64,000 bases of DNA from Ceratothoa steindachneri. Taxonomy: Eukaryota > Arthropoda > Malacostraca > Isopoda > Cymothoidae. Position 1 is the stretch's first letter; every line of letters starts with the position of its first letter. Below are positions 20,981-33,074 of the stretch, piece after piece. The notes beneath the pieces were generated by a model. It was not told the DNA's origin and did not search any database. It saw nothing but the letters and a program-made list of their open reading frames with translations. The DNA lies in NCBI GenBank assembly GCA_963969495.1, contig OZ018335.1:85666354-85730353 (forward strand), written 5' to 3'. A program made the translations under genes and the position numbers.

Positions 20981-21722
20981 AAATAATTCCCAGACTACCC
21001 TTGAAATGGAATGGGTAATTGTATCATTAGAAAGAGAATGTAAACAGCATGAGAGATTCAAGTTTCTTTATAATCGGCCGAATATTTATTGTCTCATAGC
21101 CAAAAGAAAATAATTCGTGGCATAACCAAGAAAGGAGTTTAGGAATTATATTATTCGAAAGAAAATGTAAAACAACATATGGTTTCAAATTTCGTAATAA
21201 TCGGCCAAATAGTTACAATGTTATTACCAAAGTAAAATAATTCCTGCGGTAACCTTGGGAAGACTTTGTAATTAAATTATTCGAAAGAGAATAAAAAAAC
21301 CCACATAAGGGTTTAAAGTTTTGTTAAAATCAGCCGAATAGTTATGATATTATTTCTAAAACATAATAATTCTATATTCGAAAGGGCATGTGAGACAAAT
21401 TAGGGGTTTAATATTTTGCTAGAATCAGCCGAATTGTTATAATGTTATTGCCAAAGGAAAATAATTCCCTGGCTAACCTTGGGAGGACCTTGTTAATTAT
21501 ATCATTCGAAAGAGAATGTACAACAACAGATTTCATTAGGATCGGCCAAATAGTTATGTTGTTATGGTCAAAACAAAATAATGTAAAATAACATAAGGGT
21601 TTATATTTTCGTTAGCATCTGCCGAACAGATACAATATTATTATAAAACCACCCAAAAAACAAAACGGGGACTGACCGACCGATAGACCGACATAGTAAG
21701 ATATAGAGTCACCTGCGACTAG
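20981..21722 (+). repeat. ~126-bp tandem repeat array with GACC microsatellite end (Helentron-like candidate)
   Basis: Units start at about 21026, 21153, 21279, 21376, 21504 and 21578, each beginning ATTCGAAAGA-type and containing ATCGGCCGAATAGTTAT, then AAATAATTCC and GGCTAACCTTGGGA. Full units are 126-128 bp and two are internally shortened. The array is followed by a (GACC)-type microsatellite (21672-21695) and a short inverted repeat AGTC...GACT ending GACTAG at 21722. Tandem core repeats, a tetranucleotide tract and a terminal hairpin recall non-autonomous Helentron-type elements such as mini-me or pearl. That assignment is inference, and no Rep/helicase gene is present. An inverted relative lies at 37500-37795. 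Confidence 0.8.
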
Positions 21723-21773
21723 ACTCGCACGCAACTAAAAATGGCCGTAATTTTTATTGAATCAAATTAAGTA

Positions 21774-21851
21774 CCGGGTGTGCCTTTTAGACTTTACCGA
21801 ATTAGAACGGCAATAAAAAGGAAATCGGTAAGGTCTTATTGCCACACCCTG
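21774..21851. mobile_element. 78-bp palindromic MITE with TA target duplication
   Basis: The sequence is nearly a complete inverted repeat: left arm CCGGGTGTGCCTTTTAGACT and right arm, read inward, CAGGGTGTGGCAATAAGACC, both continuing to TTACCGA. TA flanks both sides (21772-21773, 21852-21853). The GGGTGTG ends and TA duplication suggest mariner/IS630-type mobilisation in trans. There is no coding capacity. Confidence 0.82.
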
Positions 21852-21853
21852 TA

Positions 21854-22455
21854 TTTTTTCCTTAGATTATGTGTATGTATAATTGGAGGTGATTGTGGTT
21901 TTAGTAAATCTTAGTTTTAAAGGAATATGAGGACATAAACAGAAGTTTAATATACCAAAGGCCATTTCATAGTCAAGAAATCTTCTATATAACATCATTC
22001 TAAATTGATCTGTTTACAGTTATGAAGGCAAAACAAATTTCCGAAATACGTACATAAGAAATAGGCAGTGGACAACACCATTGGCACCTTTTGTTTATTT
22101 AACTATATAAGAACTCGATGACAAGTATTAGCGAGCTTATCACTCCCACCATATGAAGGTTTCATTGTTTTGTTTTCTTTAAAATTCCTTTGACATTTTC
22201 TAAGCTCTTCATAGCGAGTGAAGTTCTGTCTTTTCCTAATATTCGGATTTCCTCGTCATTTGTTGGTGAGTTTATACTATTTAAATACTATCACATTTGG
22301 TGATAAAATTCCTCGTCACATTCAATGGCCTCTTCTTTTTGGAAATTTTACTCTCTCAGTCCTTATTTATCTTAATAGTCTAACAATCATCTGGTAGTAG
22401 TGATTCACGCTCTAGTGATTATGAAATAAAGATGGTTCCATGGTGAATGCCTTTA
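21854..22455. other. AT-rich stretch upstream of a Penelope-like element
   Basis: No motif recognised. It may contain its decayed N-terminal region. Confidence 0.5.
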
Positions 22456-23975
22456 ATAAGCAACCAGGAAGCCTGAAAATATAGATAATAACTGGCGACT
22501 TCAGCCTTGGCTATGATTATGGTAATGTCAATACCCAGAAGGTAGAAAACCCTCTTAGGCCAATAATAAGTCAGATCCCTACCCCTACCTATCAGCTGGC
22601 CAAGATCTGGAATAAAATAATAACACCCTACGTGCCCCAGCTTAACACTATAAAATCGTAGACCGATTTCATCGACAATATTTGAGCTATTGCGGCTCAT
22701 CAAATAATAGCTTTTTGTGATGTTGATATATTGCTTAAAAATGTTCCCGTTGCTGAAACAATAGAAATAATACTAGAACTTGTTTTGACCAAATTGATCG
22801 GCCCCCTATTGGCATAGATAGAGCCTCCCAAAGACAACTCTTACACGCCTGCAAATTCATAGATGGGAACCGTCGAAGAAAAAGTTTCCGAAAAATTACC
22901 CAGAACCCATATCTAATGCCGATACATCGACGAGATTTATATGAGTCGACAATCGGAAAAGAAATACACAGACTCGTACAAGTTTTCAAAAAGTGTTCGT
23001 CCCTCACTTATACAGATTAACGAACCAACTTTCCTTTCTAGATACTTTAACGACTCAACAGAATGACAAGATTACAACCAAAGTATATGTTAAAACTACA
23101 AATCCTGGCCTGTGCTTGAATGTAGGAACTGAATGCCCAGAACGATAGAAGAAAAGTGTAATTAAAGCTTATATCAACCGTGCCTTCGTCCATTACCAAA
23201 CCTGGTAGATACACAAAAATACTCGTCAACAATTGTTTTAGCATCCATGGAGTGCAGGTAGTCATCAAGAAGAAAATGGACCAACTTATTTCCTAGATCA
23301 ACAGAGCAATGGAAACAATAACATAGAAAATAACATAAAATTCTTTTACATGTACACATTTAACACTGCCAACTGACAAGACGAAATTGTAATCAAGGAC
23401 ATTATCAACCGATCTATAAAGCCTACAAATATAGAACAAAAAATATCGTTAACTATATATTATCAAACTAGACGCACCACTAGCATCATCATGAAAAAGA
23501 ATCAGAAGCCCATATACGAAGCTCACCCAAAGGATTTATTTGATTCATGAGTACAAATGCAACCTAGGAGATTGTCAGCTCCCACCTTCCCACTCATATA
23601 TTCGAATGACTGAAACCAAATTGTCAAGAAGAATGACATATCACCTAAGTACGGTGGCCCTCCCCCTCAAAACCCCTACAAATCAAAACCAATGAAACAT
23701 TCTTAACAAAAAATTGTTGGGACAAAGCACGAAAACTATTGACTTTGCCTTAGATCGCCGACAACTAGTTTTCCTACAGAAAACATGCTCACATGTTTGT
23801 CTGTAGGTTTGCATTTGCTGCCCTCTTTATTTGTTGGTATATAAGTGTGTTTTTGCACTGATATATAAACCAATACTCTTCTCTTTATATTTGTATTTTT
23901 AATTTAAACTCTGAAGATGATACACTGATATCAAAACGCCTCAGATAAATAAAGTGTTTTATAAAGGATTCCTCT
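22456..23975 (+). mobile_element. Penelope-like retroelement with RT and GIY-YIG remnants, 5'-truncated
   Basis: Plus-strand frames give YDYGNVNTQKVENPLRPI (22512), IPTPTYQLAKIWNKIITPYV, FCDVDILLKNVPVAETIEII (about 22711-22770), and RYIDEIYMS (22919-22945), in which the second catalytic aspartate of the RT is glutamate. Then come KSVIKAYINRAF, an INRSIKPTNIEQKISLTIYY thumb-like block, and the endonuclease region EYKCNLGDCQLPPSHSYIRM (23550-23610) with TKLSRRMTYHLS. This is the cysteine pair plus GIY-YIG-type segment of Penelope-like elements. DFALDRRQL follows near 23745. The 3' region runs to about 23975. Frames shift often and stops are frequent. It is a different copy and orientation from the one at 12420-15230. 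Confidence 0.9.
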
Positions 23976-24084
23976 CCCATTAAAATCATGAGTTTTAATG
24001 AATTTCAGAGAACTTATCGACGGTATTAACCCAGACGTAAAGGCAAATATACGAAAAATTGAAAGACGAAAAAAAAATGACAAA

Positions 24085-24262
<178 letters not shown>

Positions 24263-24265
<3 letters not shown>

Positions 24266-25439
24266 AAAAATGGATTGCAAAAGAGTGGAATTCTATTTAT
24301 TTCCCAGAGAAGAGAGAAGAGGGAAATAAATGAGGTCACTATCGTAATGCATTCCTTTGAATTTCCTTAAAAAGTTATACTCAGCTTTTAGATCAGTATA
24401 TTTCAATCATTTACACGTTTTCCTGCCTTTCTTATTTGTTATCTTGTATAAAAAGATTGATAATTGTTGTAACTCCTAGAAAGCTATAAATTCCTTGGGG
24501 AATAATATACTTACGTATTCAATTCAACTTTTCTCTCTCATTTGTTTGAGAGAAAAGAATATTTGCTCTTAACCTCTATCTAATATTTCTAACAATGCTT
24601 TACAAAACGAGCAAGTCGCTTTCCACTGTCGTTCAAATATGCGCGTTTGAAGTGACGAGCCTGATACATAGGCAAAACAGGCTTTCATTTAACCCAAACG
24701 ATATGTAAGCACATAAAGGCCTAAAGACAGAACTTCTCTTTCCTTTTTGAAACTGGACTTTTACACTATTTGGGAATTTTCCTTATTTCTTTTTTATTTT
24801 CTTCCTCTACTGCAAACTATATTTATGGAAAAAATCAAAAGGTACAAAATTACTGCATGGCTTTTCTCTTTTTGGCTTCTTCAATAAAAATAATAAATAT
24901 CGATTGCACGTCTCTTTTCCTTTCTATTTGACTTTCGCAATTCTAACCATCGTCTTTTTAATATATATGACTTTAACTCCCCACTCTTTATTTTTTCCTA
25001 GAATATTTTAAGCATTGTTCTTTTAATTAATAATACCCCTAATCGCATTTTAAAGCTGTTTGTTGTTTCTTTCTAGTTGATTTTTACATGGCCGCCGGAA
25101 CAGTTCGAGCGTTTGGAAAACAGATTTTAGAGCGACTTTTTAAAAGGACTAATTAGAAAACGGCCCGGCGTACCCAGTTGGGGGCCACTTCAAAAGAAAA
25201 TAAAATATATTGGACTCTAAATTGAAAATAAGATGAAGCAAAGATACAGAAAATGTCCATCTGCGTGAGCCGCCCAAACCGTGAATACTAAGCTCAAATA
25301 AATTAAATGTAACGTTTTACAATGGTAATTTATCCTTATTGTACATTTTAGATCAATGGACATAAACGATATTTTGTCCTATATTGTCCTCAACCCACTT
25401 GAATTAATCCCCCATTACACTCCTTTAATTTAAAACCCA
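24263..25439. other. AT-rich stretch, nothing recognised
   Basis: No coding similarity or element ends seen. Confidence 0.55.
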
Positions 25440-25940
25440 TTCTCTCTTAAATCTTCCGCAATTTGAATTCCATTTGTGCTACTCAACTCCTCCCGCAATT
25501 TTCAATAGAATTCGCCCCGACATTGCATCCATTTTTACCAATCTCAGTCCTGATTCGAAGCCCTGAAGTTTGAATCCCAAACCCTCGCATAATTAGATTC
25601 TCCAAGGTGTTTACCTACCTGCCAATTCCATCTCGCTCGTGCTAAAAATCCTGGTCATTCAAAACTCTCTCGTCTTTTAACCTCCGCAATTTGAAATTCA
25701 TGCGGATTTGTATTCTCCTCATTAGAATCTCATTAGTGCTGATGTCAGCCTCAATTTGAATCTCATTTGTGAATAGACACTCAATTTTAATCTCATTCAT
25801 GTTCACTCCACTTCCCCTTCCCAAATTTTAATCTTCTACGTTTTCACCCCCAACCCAATTTGAATCACCTTCTTGCCGATATCATTTGCAATTTTAACCT
25901 CATTCATATCCCCTTCTCCTTCCTTCCTGCAATTTGATCA
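25440..25940 (+). repeat. Degenerate minisatellite, CAATTTGAATCTCATT-type unit
   Basis: Variants of CAATTTGAATCTCATTTGTG recur roughly every 35-50 bases, interleaved with C-rich spacers, clearest at 25690-25910. Periodicity is loose, so the array is old. Confidence 0.6.
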
Positions 25941-26029
25941 TTTTAAGTGGTGAAAACATTTTAAAAACTAACTAAATAGCTGCTGGTTTCTGTCTTCGCA
26001 CAAACCCGCACACACAATAAGGCTGATAC

Positions 26030-26123
<94 letters not shown>
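26030..26123. repeat. (AT)n microsatellite
   Basis: About 94 bp of AT dinucleotide with one ACAT interruption near its start. Confidence 0.97.
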
Positions 26124-26126
<3 letters not shown>

Positions 26127-27089
26127 TGTACAGAAAAACCACATAATTCAAACTAGAAAAAATCAATCGAACATAATTCAATATAAATGAAAATTTGTAT
26201 TTCTTGCACAAGTTATATGTATTCTTTATCACTTAAAATTTCAATTTATTTTGTGCACTTAAAAAAATAATATAGTTACTCAAAAGTTTGCTTGCTGATT
26301 TCAACTAACAAAAAATAGTAAAAAAAAATCAAAATCAATATAACTTAACTGAAATAATTGCATTTTAAAGGAAGAAATACATTTCCTGGTATCCAGTAGT
26401 GTTATGTCATCCTATGCAAGAAGAATTTTTCCCGGAAATTCAGATTCACTAAATTTATCTTTCTTTTTGCTATAAACATTTTCTTTAAGTAAATTCCATA
26501 TTATATATTTCCATAGGGTTACAGTAAGCTACTTAAGGAGGCTATCTATCTTTTAGGAAAAAATGGGGACAATTTTCTTCTAATAATTTCTGTGTTGTTT
26601 TCTAATATGAGAAAATGAAGTCTCCTTTATGATAGGTTTGATGGCAATCAGGAAGCAGGCCGATAGATAGTAGTTTGGGGTAATCTTTCTAATTAACTTT
26701 GCATATCTGTGTATTCAAAAAAGGATTCTAGTTTTACCATCCCATTACTTTCCTGCAGAACTCAGTGTTTTTTTCTAAATCTTGAAGATTCATGAGAAAG
26801 GTCATAAAGTCTTGTTATGTTGAAAATTTGTGAGCAGTTTCAAACTGAAATCTTTTTAATCGGTAGACACAAAGTTTTAAGATGTATTGCGACAGTAGAA
26901 CAACAAACAGCCTGTCTTTCTATATTGTCTTACATTACTATTAAGATAAAAAATGCGCATTACTTTTCACGCTTTTAATTTTTGTCGTTTTTAAATCAGT
27001 TGTATAGAAAAAACGGGAACTGCATAATTAACAAGAGAACTTCATTTGGGATCAAAGAGTTCCGGGTTAAAACGAGAGAGAAAGAGAAC
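26124..27089. other. AT-rich stretch, nothing recognised
   Basis: No coding similarity or repeat structure seen. Confidence 0.55.
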
Positions 27090-29395
27090 AAAAGAACCTA
27101 CAAGGAATCTACAAAAGGCTAATCAATAATATATACGAGACAGCTCCCAGTTCAGTTACACCTAGCAACTTCATCTATAAATATATCTAATATATTATTA
27201 AAAATCGCCAAGGATAAGGCTTCTACCACAAAATAAGTGAGATGGTACCATCTAACACTCGAATTGTAAACCACTTTCAACCAATACCTTTCATAAAGAT
27301 AAGCCTGTCCAGTTTAAACCCATTGTATTCGTACGTCTCCTACTCTGTTCACTAAAAATAAAATCTTTGGTTATATGTCCACTATTATAACCTTTTAGCC
27401 CCTTAAAAACTTCAATCAAGTCTCTTCGAACTACTTTCTTTTCTAGCGTATGTATATAGGTTGGTTTTGTCTCTGAATCCTTCCACCATAAGGTAAGCTC
27501 ATCAATCCATTATATCATCTTAGTCATCCTGCTCTTCCCAGACTCAAGCAAACCAATCATTATCCGTCATAAAATATGAGGTCTAACTAAGATCCGGTTT
27601 ACCTTTACAATAATATCATCACTGCTAGTACTTACTGTCCCTCCAATAAACCATACTACCCTATTCTCTTAATTTTTAGCAATTATGCCCTGCTTTCTGG
27701 GCCGTAGGTCTGTACCTATTAGGGCACCAAAGTCTCTTTCCCATTTTGTCGTTCCTAAATTTTCCCATACTACTACACTTATTCATTGGATTAAACATAT
27801 ATTCTAAGTACACAAGACTTGTTTATGTTAAATTCCATTTGTCATTTTACCGCCCATATGGTTAGTATGTTTAATTTATTTTGTAATACCCACTCTTTAC
27901 TTTTTCTTAATCAGATTTAATCTCATCTATTCTAACTCTTCGCTGTATGTCACTAAGCCACTACCGAATCAACCTAAAAATAATTTCATCAATCTCATGC
28001 CCTTCAACTTTATTCAAAAACCGTAAGTGTGCACCCTGTCGAAAGCCTTAATTAACCCAAAATAAACAAAATCATTATTCTCAACTCTATCAGCAGCATC
28101 ATGCACTTCTTCTAAAAAAGATGATGTGCCACTGCAAAGCCGCGTTGAGACTATTTAATCAATTTATTCTTATTCGCTATTACAGATTCCATCATTTTCC
28201 TTACCGTTGATGTCAAACTAACTGACCGGTAATTTGACATAAGCATTTTATATTCTTTATTAAATATAGATATCACATTATTTTCCTTCCATGTGGTTGG
28301 TACAATAAGAGTCTTAAATGATTTTCTAAAGAGGCCTTTATGGGTTCATCTAACATATCTTTACATTCCTTCAAAATCTTAGAAAAAATCTCATCAGGGA
28401 CCTTGATTTACTACATATAATTCTATCTATTTATATTGAGTCTATCTTCTTTGTAGTTAAAATATCTTCTATTTTCTCCTCTTCATTACCCATGAAGTCA
28501 ACGTCCCCTCAGGTTGCATAAGAATATCTTTTAGTGTAAATACTGAAAGAAAACACATGTTTAACAACCTAACCATTCATTACTATCGCTCACTAACTCT
28601 CCATCTGTAGATTCAAGTAAACTCCTTTTATCTCTATTCTTAGTTCTGTATAAATGAAAAAGATGTCCGTAATCTTCCTTTATTTACATTACTTGCCTCT
28701 TTAAGTTTATAATTTCTCTTTGGTACTCTAATTAACTATTTAATTTTACGTGTTAGTCTTTGTATCTCTAGAGCCTTTATTGACATCATTTTTTTTATCT
28801 TCATATAAATGCTCCTTTTAATGCCGAGATAATGCTTAATTCTATCTAAAAGCATTTAAGGTCGACAAGTTTGGATCTAAATTTGAATGCTTATATTCTC
28901 TCAGAGAATTAATCGCCTATTCGCCACTCACTTCTTCCCAAACAGAACTATCTAGGTACGTTCTGAGACTAATATAATCTTATTCTCTAAGTCTGGAATT
29001 TTATCATTCTTATTCTTCTAAGAACCTTATTCAATTTCAACTTAAATCTGATCTCGCAACGGTCGTAATTCCCAAATATTTCTTTCTCGCTCTATCGTCA
29101 ATACCTTCTTCAATATTTTACAGAACTAAATCAAATACATTATCCCCCCTTATTGGATTAGTACACAACCGGTTTAAATAAATTATCCTGCACTATATTA
29201 CAAAATTCTTCAGTCTGTTAATCACTTACAAGAGGTTCCCAGTCTATACTTCGTTAATTAAAATCACCAATTATACACACTTGCTTACTTGTACATATAC
29301 GTTCTATCTTTTGCCTCAGAGGTTACAAATATTCCTTATAAATATCTGGTGGTCTCTCTAATAATCTTTTCACAACTTTATCCTTTCCATTCTAG
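27090..29395 (-). mobile_element. CR1/L2-like non-LTR retrotransposon with endonuclease and RT remnants
   Basis: On the minus strand: RPPDIYKEYL, then QVCIIGDFN and RSIDWE (about 29290-29225; GDFN is an apurinic-type endonuclease motif), a long lysine-rich linker, VPDEIFSKILKECKDMLDEP (about 28400-28340), NYRSVSLTSTVRKMMESVI (28245-28190, RT fingers), AFDRVH, then LQNKLNILTIWAV (about 27890), a CKSRMTKMI-like patch, RRDLIEVFKGLKG (about 27430-27395) and the C-terminal tail. This is the layout of CR1/L2-type LINEs. Between VKSGYYK and LQNKLNI the expected GVPQGS...FADD core is missing, as it is in the copy at 4775-6213. Stops and frameshifts are numerous. The 5' side stops at a GA-rich tract. 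Confidence 0.87.
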
Positions 29396-29419
29396 ATATA
29401 TAGCCAGAATGATTGTGTG

Positions 29420-30182
29420 AGTAAGAGAAAGATAGATAAACAAAGAGCGAAAGAAAAGAGAGAGAGAAGAGGGAAAATGAGATAGCTAGATATAGAGAAA
29501 GAGAGAAGGTGGGAGATTGAGAGTGCTATAGCTATAGAGAGAGAGATAAAGCGCCGGAGAGAGATATTATGGGGATAGAGAGAAAGTAGAACGAGAGAGG
29601 AAGGGATAAGATAGAGAGATTAGATGGGACAAAGATGGATACAGAGAAGGAGAAGGTGCGAGAGAGACAGAGCGATGGGAATAAAAAGAGGGATAAAGAG
29701 TGAGATAGAGAATCATAGAGAGAGTGAAAGTTTGAGTGAGAGCACTAGAGATTAGGAGAAACGATTTGAGAGTGAGGCAGAATGAGAGAAAGACATAGAG
29801 AGTGGGAAAGATAATGATGGAGTGAGCGAAAGAGAAAAGAAGAGCTCTTGATTACGAGAAAGTGAGTGAGCCAAAAACATAGCGAGATAGACAATAAATT
29901 AGAAGAGGTAGAGTGCGAGCAAGAGAGTAGGAGAAATAGAGTTTTAAAGAGTGAAAGAAAGAGTAGTGAAGAGAGAGATTGAGAAAGAACAAAAGGATGA
30001 GGGAAGCAGAGAGGGAAAGAGAAGGGGAGAGTGTTGGAGATATAAGATTGGCTGAGTGAAGGAGAGATATGAAAACAGAGTAAGAAAGATGAGGAAGAGA
30101 GACAGAGAGAGACAGAGAGTCACACAGATAGAGAAAGATAGAGAAAGTGAGAAAAAGCTCATTAGAGAGAGAGAGAGAGTTT
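29420..30182 (+). repeat. ~760-bp purine-rich (GA)n-type tract
   Basis: The plus strand is almost entirely G and A with GAGAGA, GAAAGA and GATAGA variants. It borders the 5' truncation of the LINE at 27090-29395. Long polypurine tracts can form triplex DNA. Ser/Leu-rich open frames on the minus strand are artefacts of composition. Confidence 0.95.
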
Positions 30183-30984
30183 AAAGGAAGACTGAAGGAT
30201 AGCATTGGAGTCTTTATCTCGCATTTGAGGCCTGCTTTTATTATCCCAACTCATTTAAAGGAGTTGAACCCTGTCCTTTAGATGTACTATAATTTTTGCC
30301 TTTTTATTTTTGTTGGATTTTATTTTTTGTTCTCTTTATAGTTTCTTTTTATTTGTTGATTCCTTTAGAATTCTCTTTGTACATTTGCTTTATGGGTGAA
30401 AGCACGTGAAGTCTACATTTGAATTTTCATTTACCTTAAACTTCATTTTTATATACCCTGTGATGAGCATTTATGTTTTATGTTGACTAAAATACGCTGT
30501 TTTCTTCACTCTCTTTTGGTACACCTTTTCCCAATATATTTGTATATTTACTTTGCTTAAGTTTTCTCCAAATGTCATAATTTATCTCAAAGTGATAATA
30601 TTATTTTATTCATGGCTCAATGAATAATTCTCAATGCTTTTTAAAAATTGTATTCATTCATCTTAACCTTTTGTCCATAATCATCAGTACCAAAATTTCT
30701 CTTTTGTCCTTTCAACATAGTAAAACTACTTGCATAAATTATTTGAACGCCAAATTTTAATATTTTTTTCGTTATTAATTTTTAATTTCAGAAAAGCGCT
30801 TAATTGAAAATTCTATTTCTTTTTTCTGAAATATCAAGTTATCTCAACAAAGGAAAGTTGAAGAAAAAAAATTTATTTGTGAAAATTATTTTATTAAATG
30901 TTGTGTTGGAGAGGATTTATCTTAATAAAATTTTCTCCAAAATTTACCACTTACCTTTATTTCAGTGTTTTTAACACTAAACCA
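30183..30984. other. AT-rich stretch, nothing recognised
   Basis: No coding similarity or repeat structure seen. Confidence 0.55.
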
Positions 30985-31250
30985 TCAATATTTTCAGAAG
31001 AGAGTTATAACGAATAAAAGAACAAGGGCAGATTTCCACCATATTTCATCAAACGTCTTTCCCATTGTGTGCGGGTGTGTCCAAAGAATTAAAATCTCTG
31101 CTCCCATGAACACGGGCCACAACACACCTAACATCACGAACCGGTTAAATGTCAGCCAGATGACCGTACACTAGGTCGTGGAGAAGCTCAAGAATGGAGA
31201 AGACATCAAAGATCGCTCTCGTTCGTGGATACTTCAAGTTGTCAACCATT
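30985..31250 (+). pseudogene. Possible mariner/Tc1-type transposase N-terminal HTH fragment
   Basis: The plus strand reads NITNRLNVSQMTVH, a stop, then VVEKLKNGEDIKDRSRSW. This resembles the helix-turn-helix and the following KDRPRSGRP-type linker of Tc1/mariner transposases. No catalytic domain or terminal repeat was found downstream, where a LINE begins at 31427. The match is short and could be coincidental. Confidence 0.42.
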
Positions 31251-31426
31251 TGACTGTGTGCTTGATATTTTTTATTATTATCTGACGGACTACAAACCAT
31301 TGCTGGTAGAGCAGAAAGCTATAAAGCCTAAGGTACCCGCAGAGAAACAGTCCAATAATGAAATACTAGATGAAAAGAGAAAGACACACACAACTTAACG
31401 TTGCATCAAGAAGGAATGAGCACCAG

Positions 31427-32880
31427 TTATAAACTTTTGAAGTTCATGAGATTCAATGACAGGACTATGGAGCTAAATTTCCCAGCCATGAAAACTTGTC
31501 TATTTGCATTTGCGGCATTTCTAGTTAACCAAGCTGGATGAAAAAAATCAGGAAGTTTACAGTATAAAGGATGGATAGGATTATGATGTATCTTATACAG
31601 CATACAGAGTGAATTCACAGAACGGTGGTGCCACAAGTCAAACTTCAGATCAGGAATTAAAAATTTGTAAGCTCTCAGATTCCTGTCCAGTAGCTTAAAA
31701 TGATATGCTGCAGCAGAGAACCAGACAAGAGAACAATACTCCAGATAAGAAAGTATGAACGGTTTGAAACACTTCCACATAACAGCAATATTTTCCAAAA
31801 TTCTATAAGAGTTTCTAAGTAAACCATAATTTTGGAAACAGAAGAAGAAATATAGCACACATGATGTTCAATGGTAAGCTTGCTGTCAAACAGTACACCT
31901 AAACTTTTAAAAGATACACAAGTGTTTAATACAACATTGTTTATTATTAGATGAGGGTGATTGGGGTACATAGTTCTAGATATACTAACAATCATACTTT
32001 GGGTTTTGTTGGCATACAGCTTCATACCACATAAATTGCACCAATCATTTCTCTTTGTTAGGAATCTATTCAGTGATTCAGAAATCAAATGCCTTTGAAC
32101 TCGAGAAGGTATCACGGCTATGAAAGTAGCCTCGTCAGCATAAGCAACTAGTTGGTTTTCATGTCCAACCCACATAGCATCTGTAGCTAGAATTAATCAG
32201 AGTGGGCCCATAATATTAACTTTGAGAACACCTTAAATTACTCTTTTCCACTCACAAAGTTTTCTATCCAGATTATACGTTGTCTATGGTAAGTTAAGGA
32301 CTCAGTTAAAATATTGAGAGAAGGGCCACCAATACCCAGCTGTTTAAGTTTGTAAATTTGGGGTTTGTAATTAACATGATCAAAGGCTACACTAAATCCA
32401 AGTCCAACCAGACGAGCTTCAAAACTACAATCCCAAGCCTTTTGGACTCTGTCCGAAGTGATTAGGATAGCTTCACAATCGCCAAGATCCTTAGGAAAGC
32501 CAAACAGCTGACTTGGAAAGAGTTTAGTACTCTCACCCAATGCATTTAAGCGTTTAGCCAACAAACGCTCAAAGAGCTTAGACAAAATAGGATTAATGGA
32601 AATTGAATGGTATTCTGAGGGATAGGGGCCAGCAGAGATAGCTGTAGAACTAGGAGTAACATTAGCAGTCCTCCAACATAAGCTGAACTTTCATTCCCTA
32701 GCTACCTTGCGGGCTACAAAATGAGCAGTTTTGATAAAGAATAACGGAAATATATGTAGCATCAGGACTAGAACCGCAATATGGATCTAGATTTAGCAAC
32801 AGCTGTTTGAGATATGTCTGGGTCGATAAATAAAGAGTGCGATTTACGGTTGACCTGGTTTAGACTAATGGCTAGCCAAG
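31427..32880 (-). mobile_element. Jockey/I-like non-LTR retrotransposon, RT through C-terminus
   Basis: On the minus strand: ARKVARE and WRTANVTPSST (about 32720-32660), SEYHSISINPILSKLFERLL (32640-32560), FSVAFDHVNYKPQIYKLKQL with GIGGPSLNILTESL (about 32400-32300), then YADEATFIAVIPS (about 32150-32110, with the second catalytic aspartate changed to glutamate), CNLCGMKLYANKTQSMIVS, SRTMYPNHP, SLGVLFDSKLTIEHH, and a C-terminal region with LLDRNLRA, RSVNSLCMLYKIHHNPIHPL and VTRNAANANRQVF ending near 31440. This is a LINE family common in invertebrate genomes. The GVPQGS region is degraded between 32238 and 32175. The endonuclease is absent. It ends close to an (AT)n tract on its 5' side. Confidence 0.9.
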
Positions 32881-32946
32881 ATACAGTTCAAAGGATATAT
32901 AAAGACAATACCCCCAAATATAATTTTAATGTATAATTAAAAGGGG

Positions 32947-32948
<2 letters not shown>

Positions 32949-33003
<55 letters not shown>
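32949..33003. repeat. (AT)n microsatellite
   Basis: 55 bp of AT dinucleotide between a LINE remnant and an LTR-like block. Confidence 0.97.
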
Positions 33004-33005
<2 letters not shown>

Positions 33006-33074
33006 GAAGTGGTGAAAAAATTATTTATGGCAGTTAAATAAGTTAAGTGAAGATTAACGAGGTAATCTGGGGAT

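Noticed and set aside
20981..21722. Classification as a simple satellite array
   Set aside because: The inverted copy at 37500-37795 shares the non-repeat terminus as well as the units, which argues for a mobile unit with internal repeats.
29852..30205. Ser/Leu-rich minus-strand frame of 117 codons
   Set aside because: Product of the GA-rich tract with no domain. Purine/pyrimidine asymmetry alone gives long open frames.
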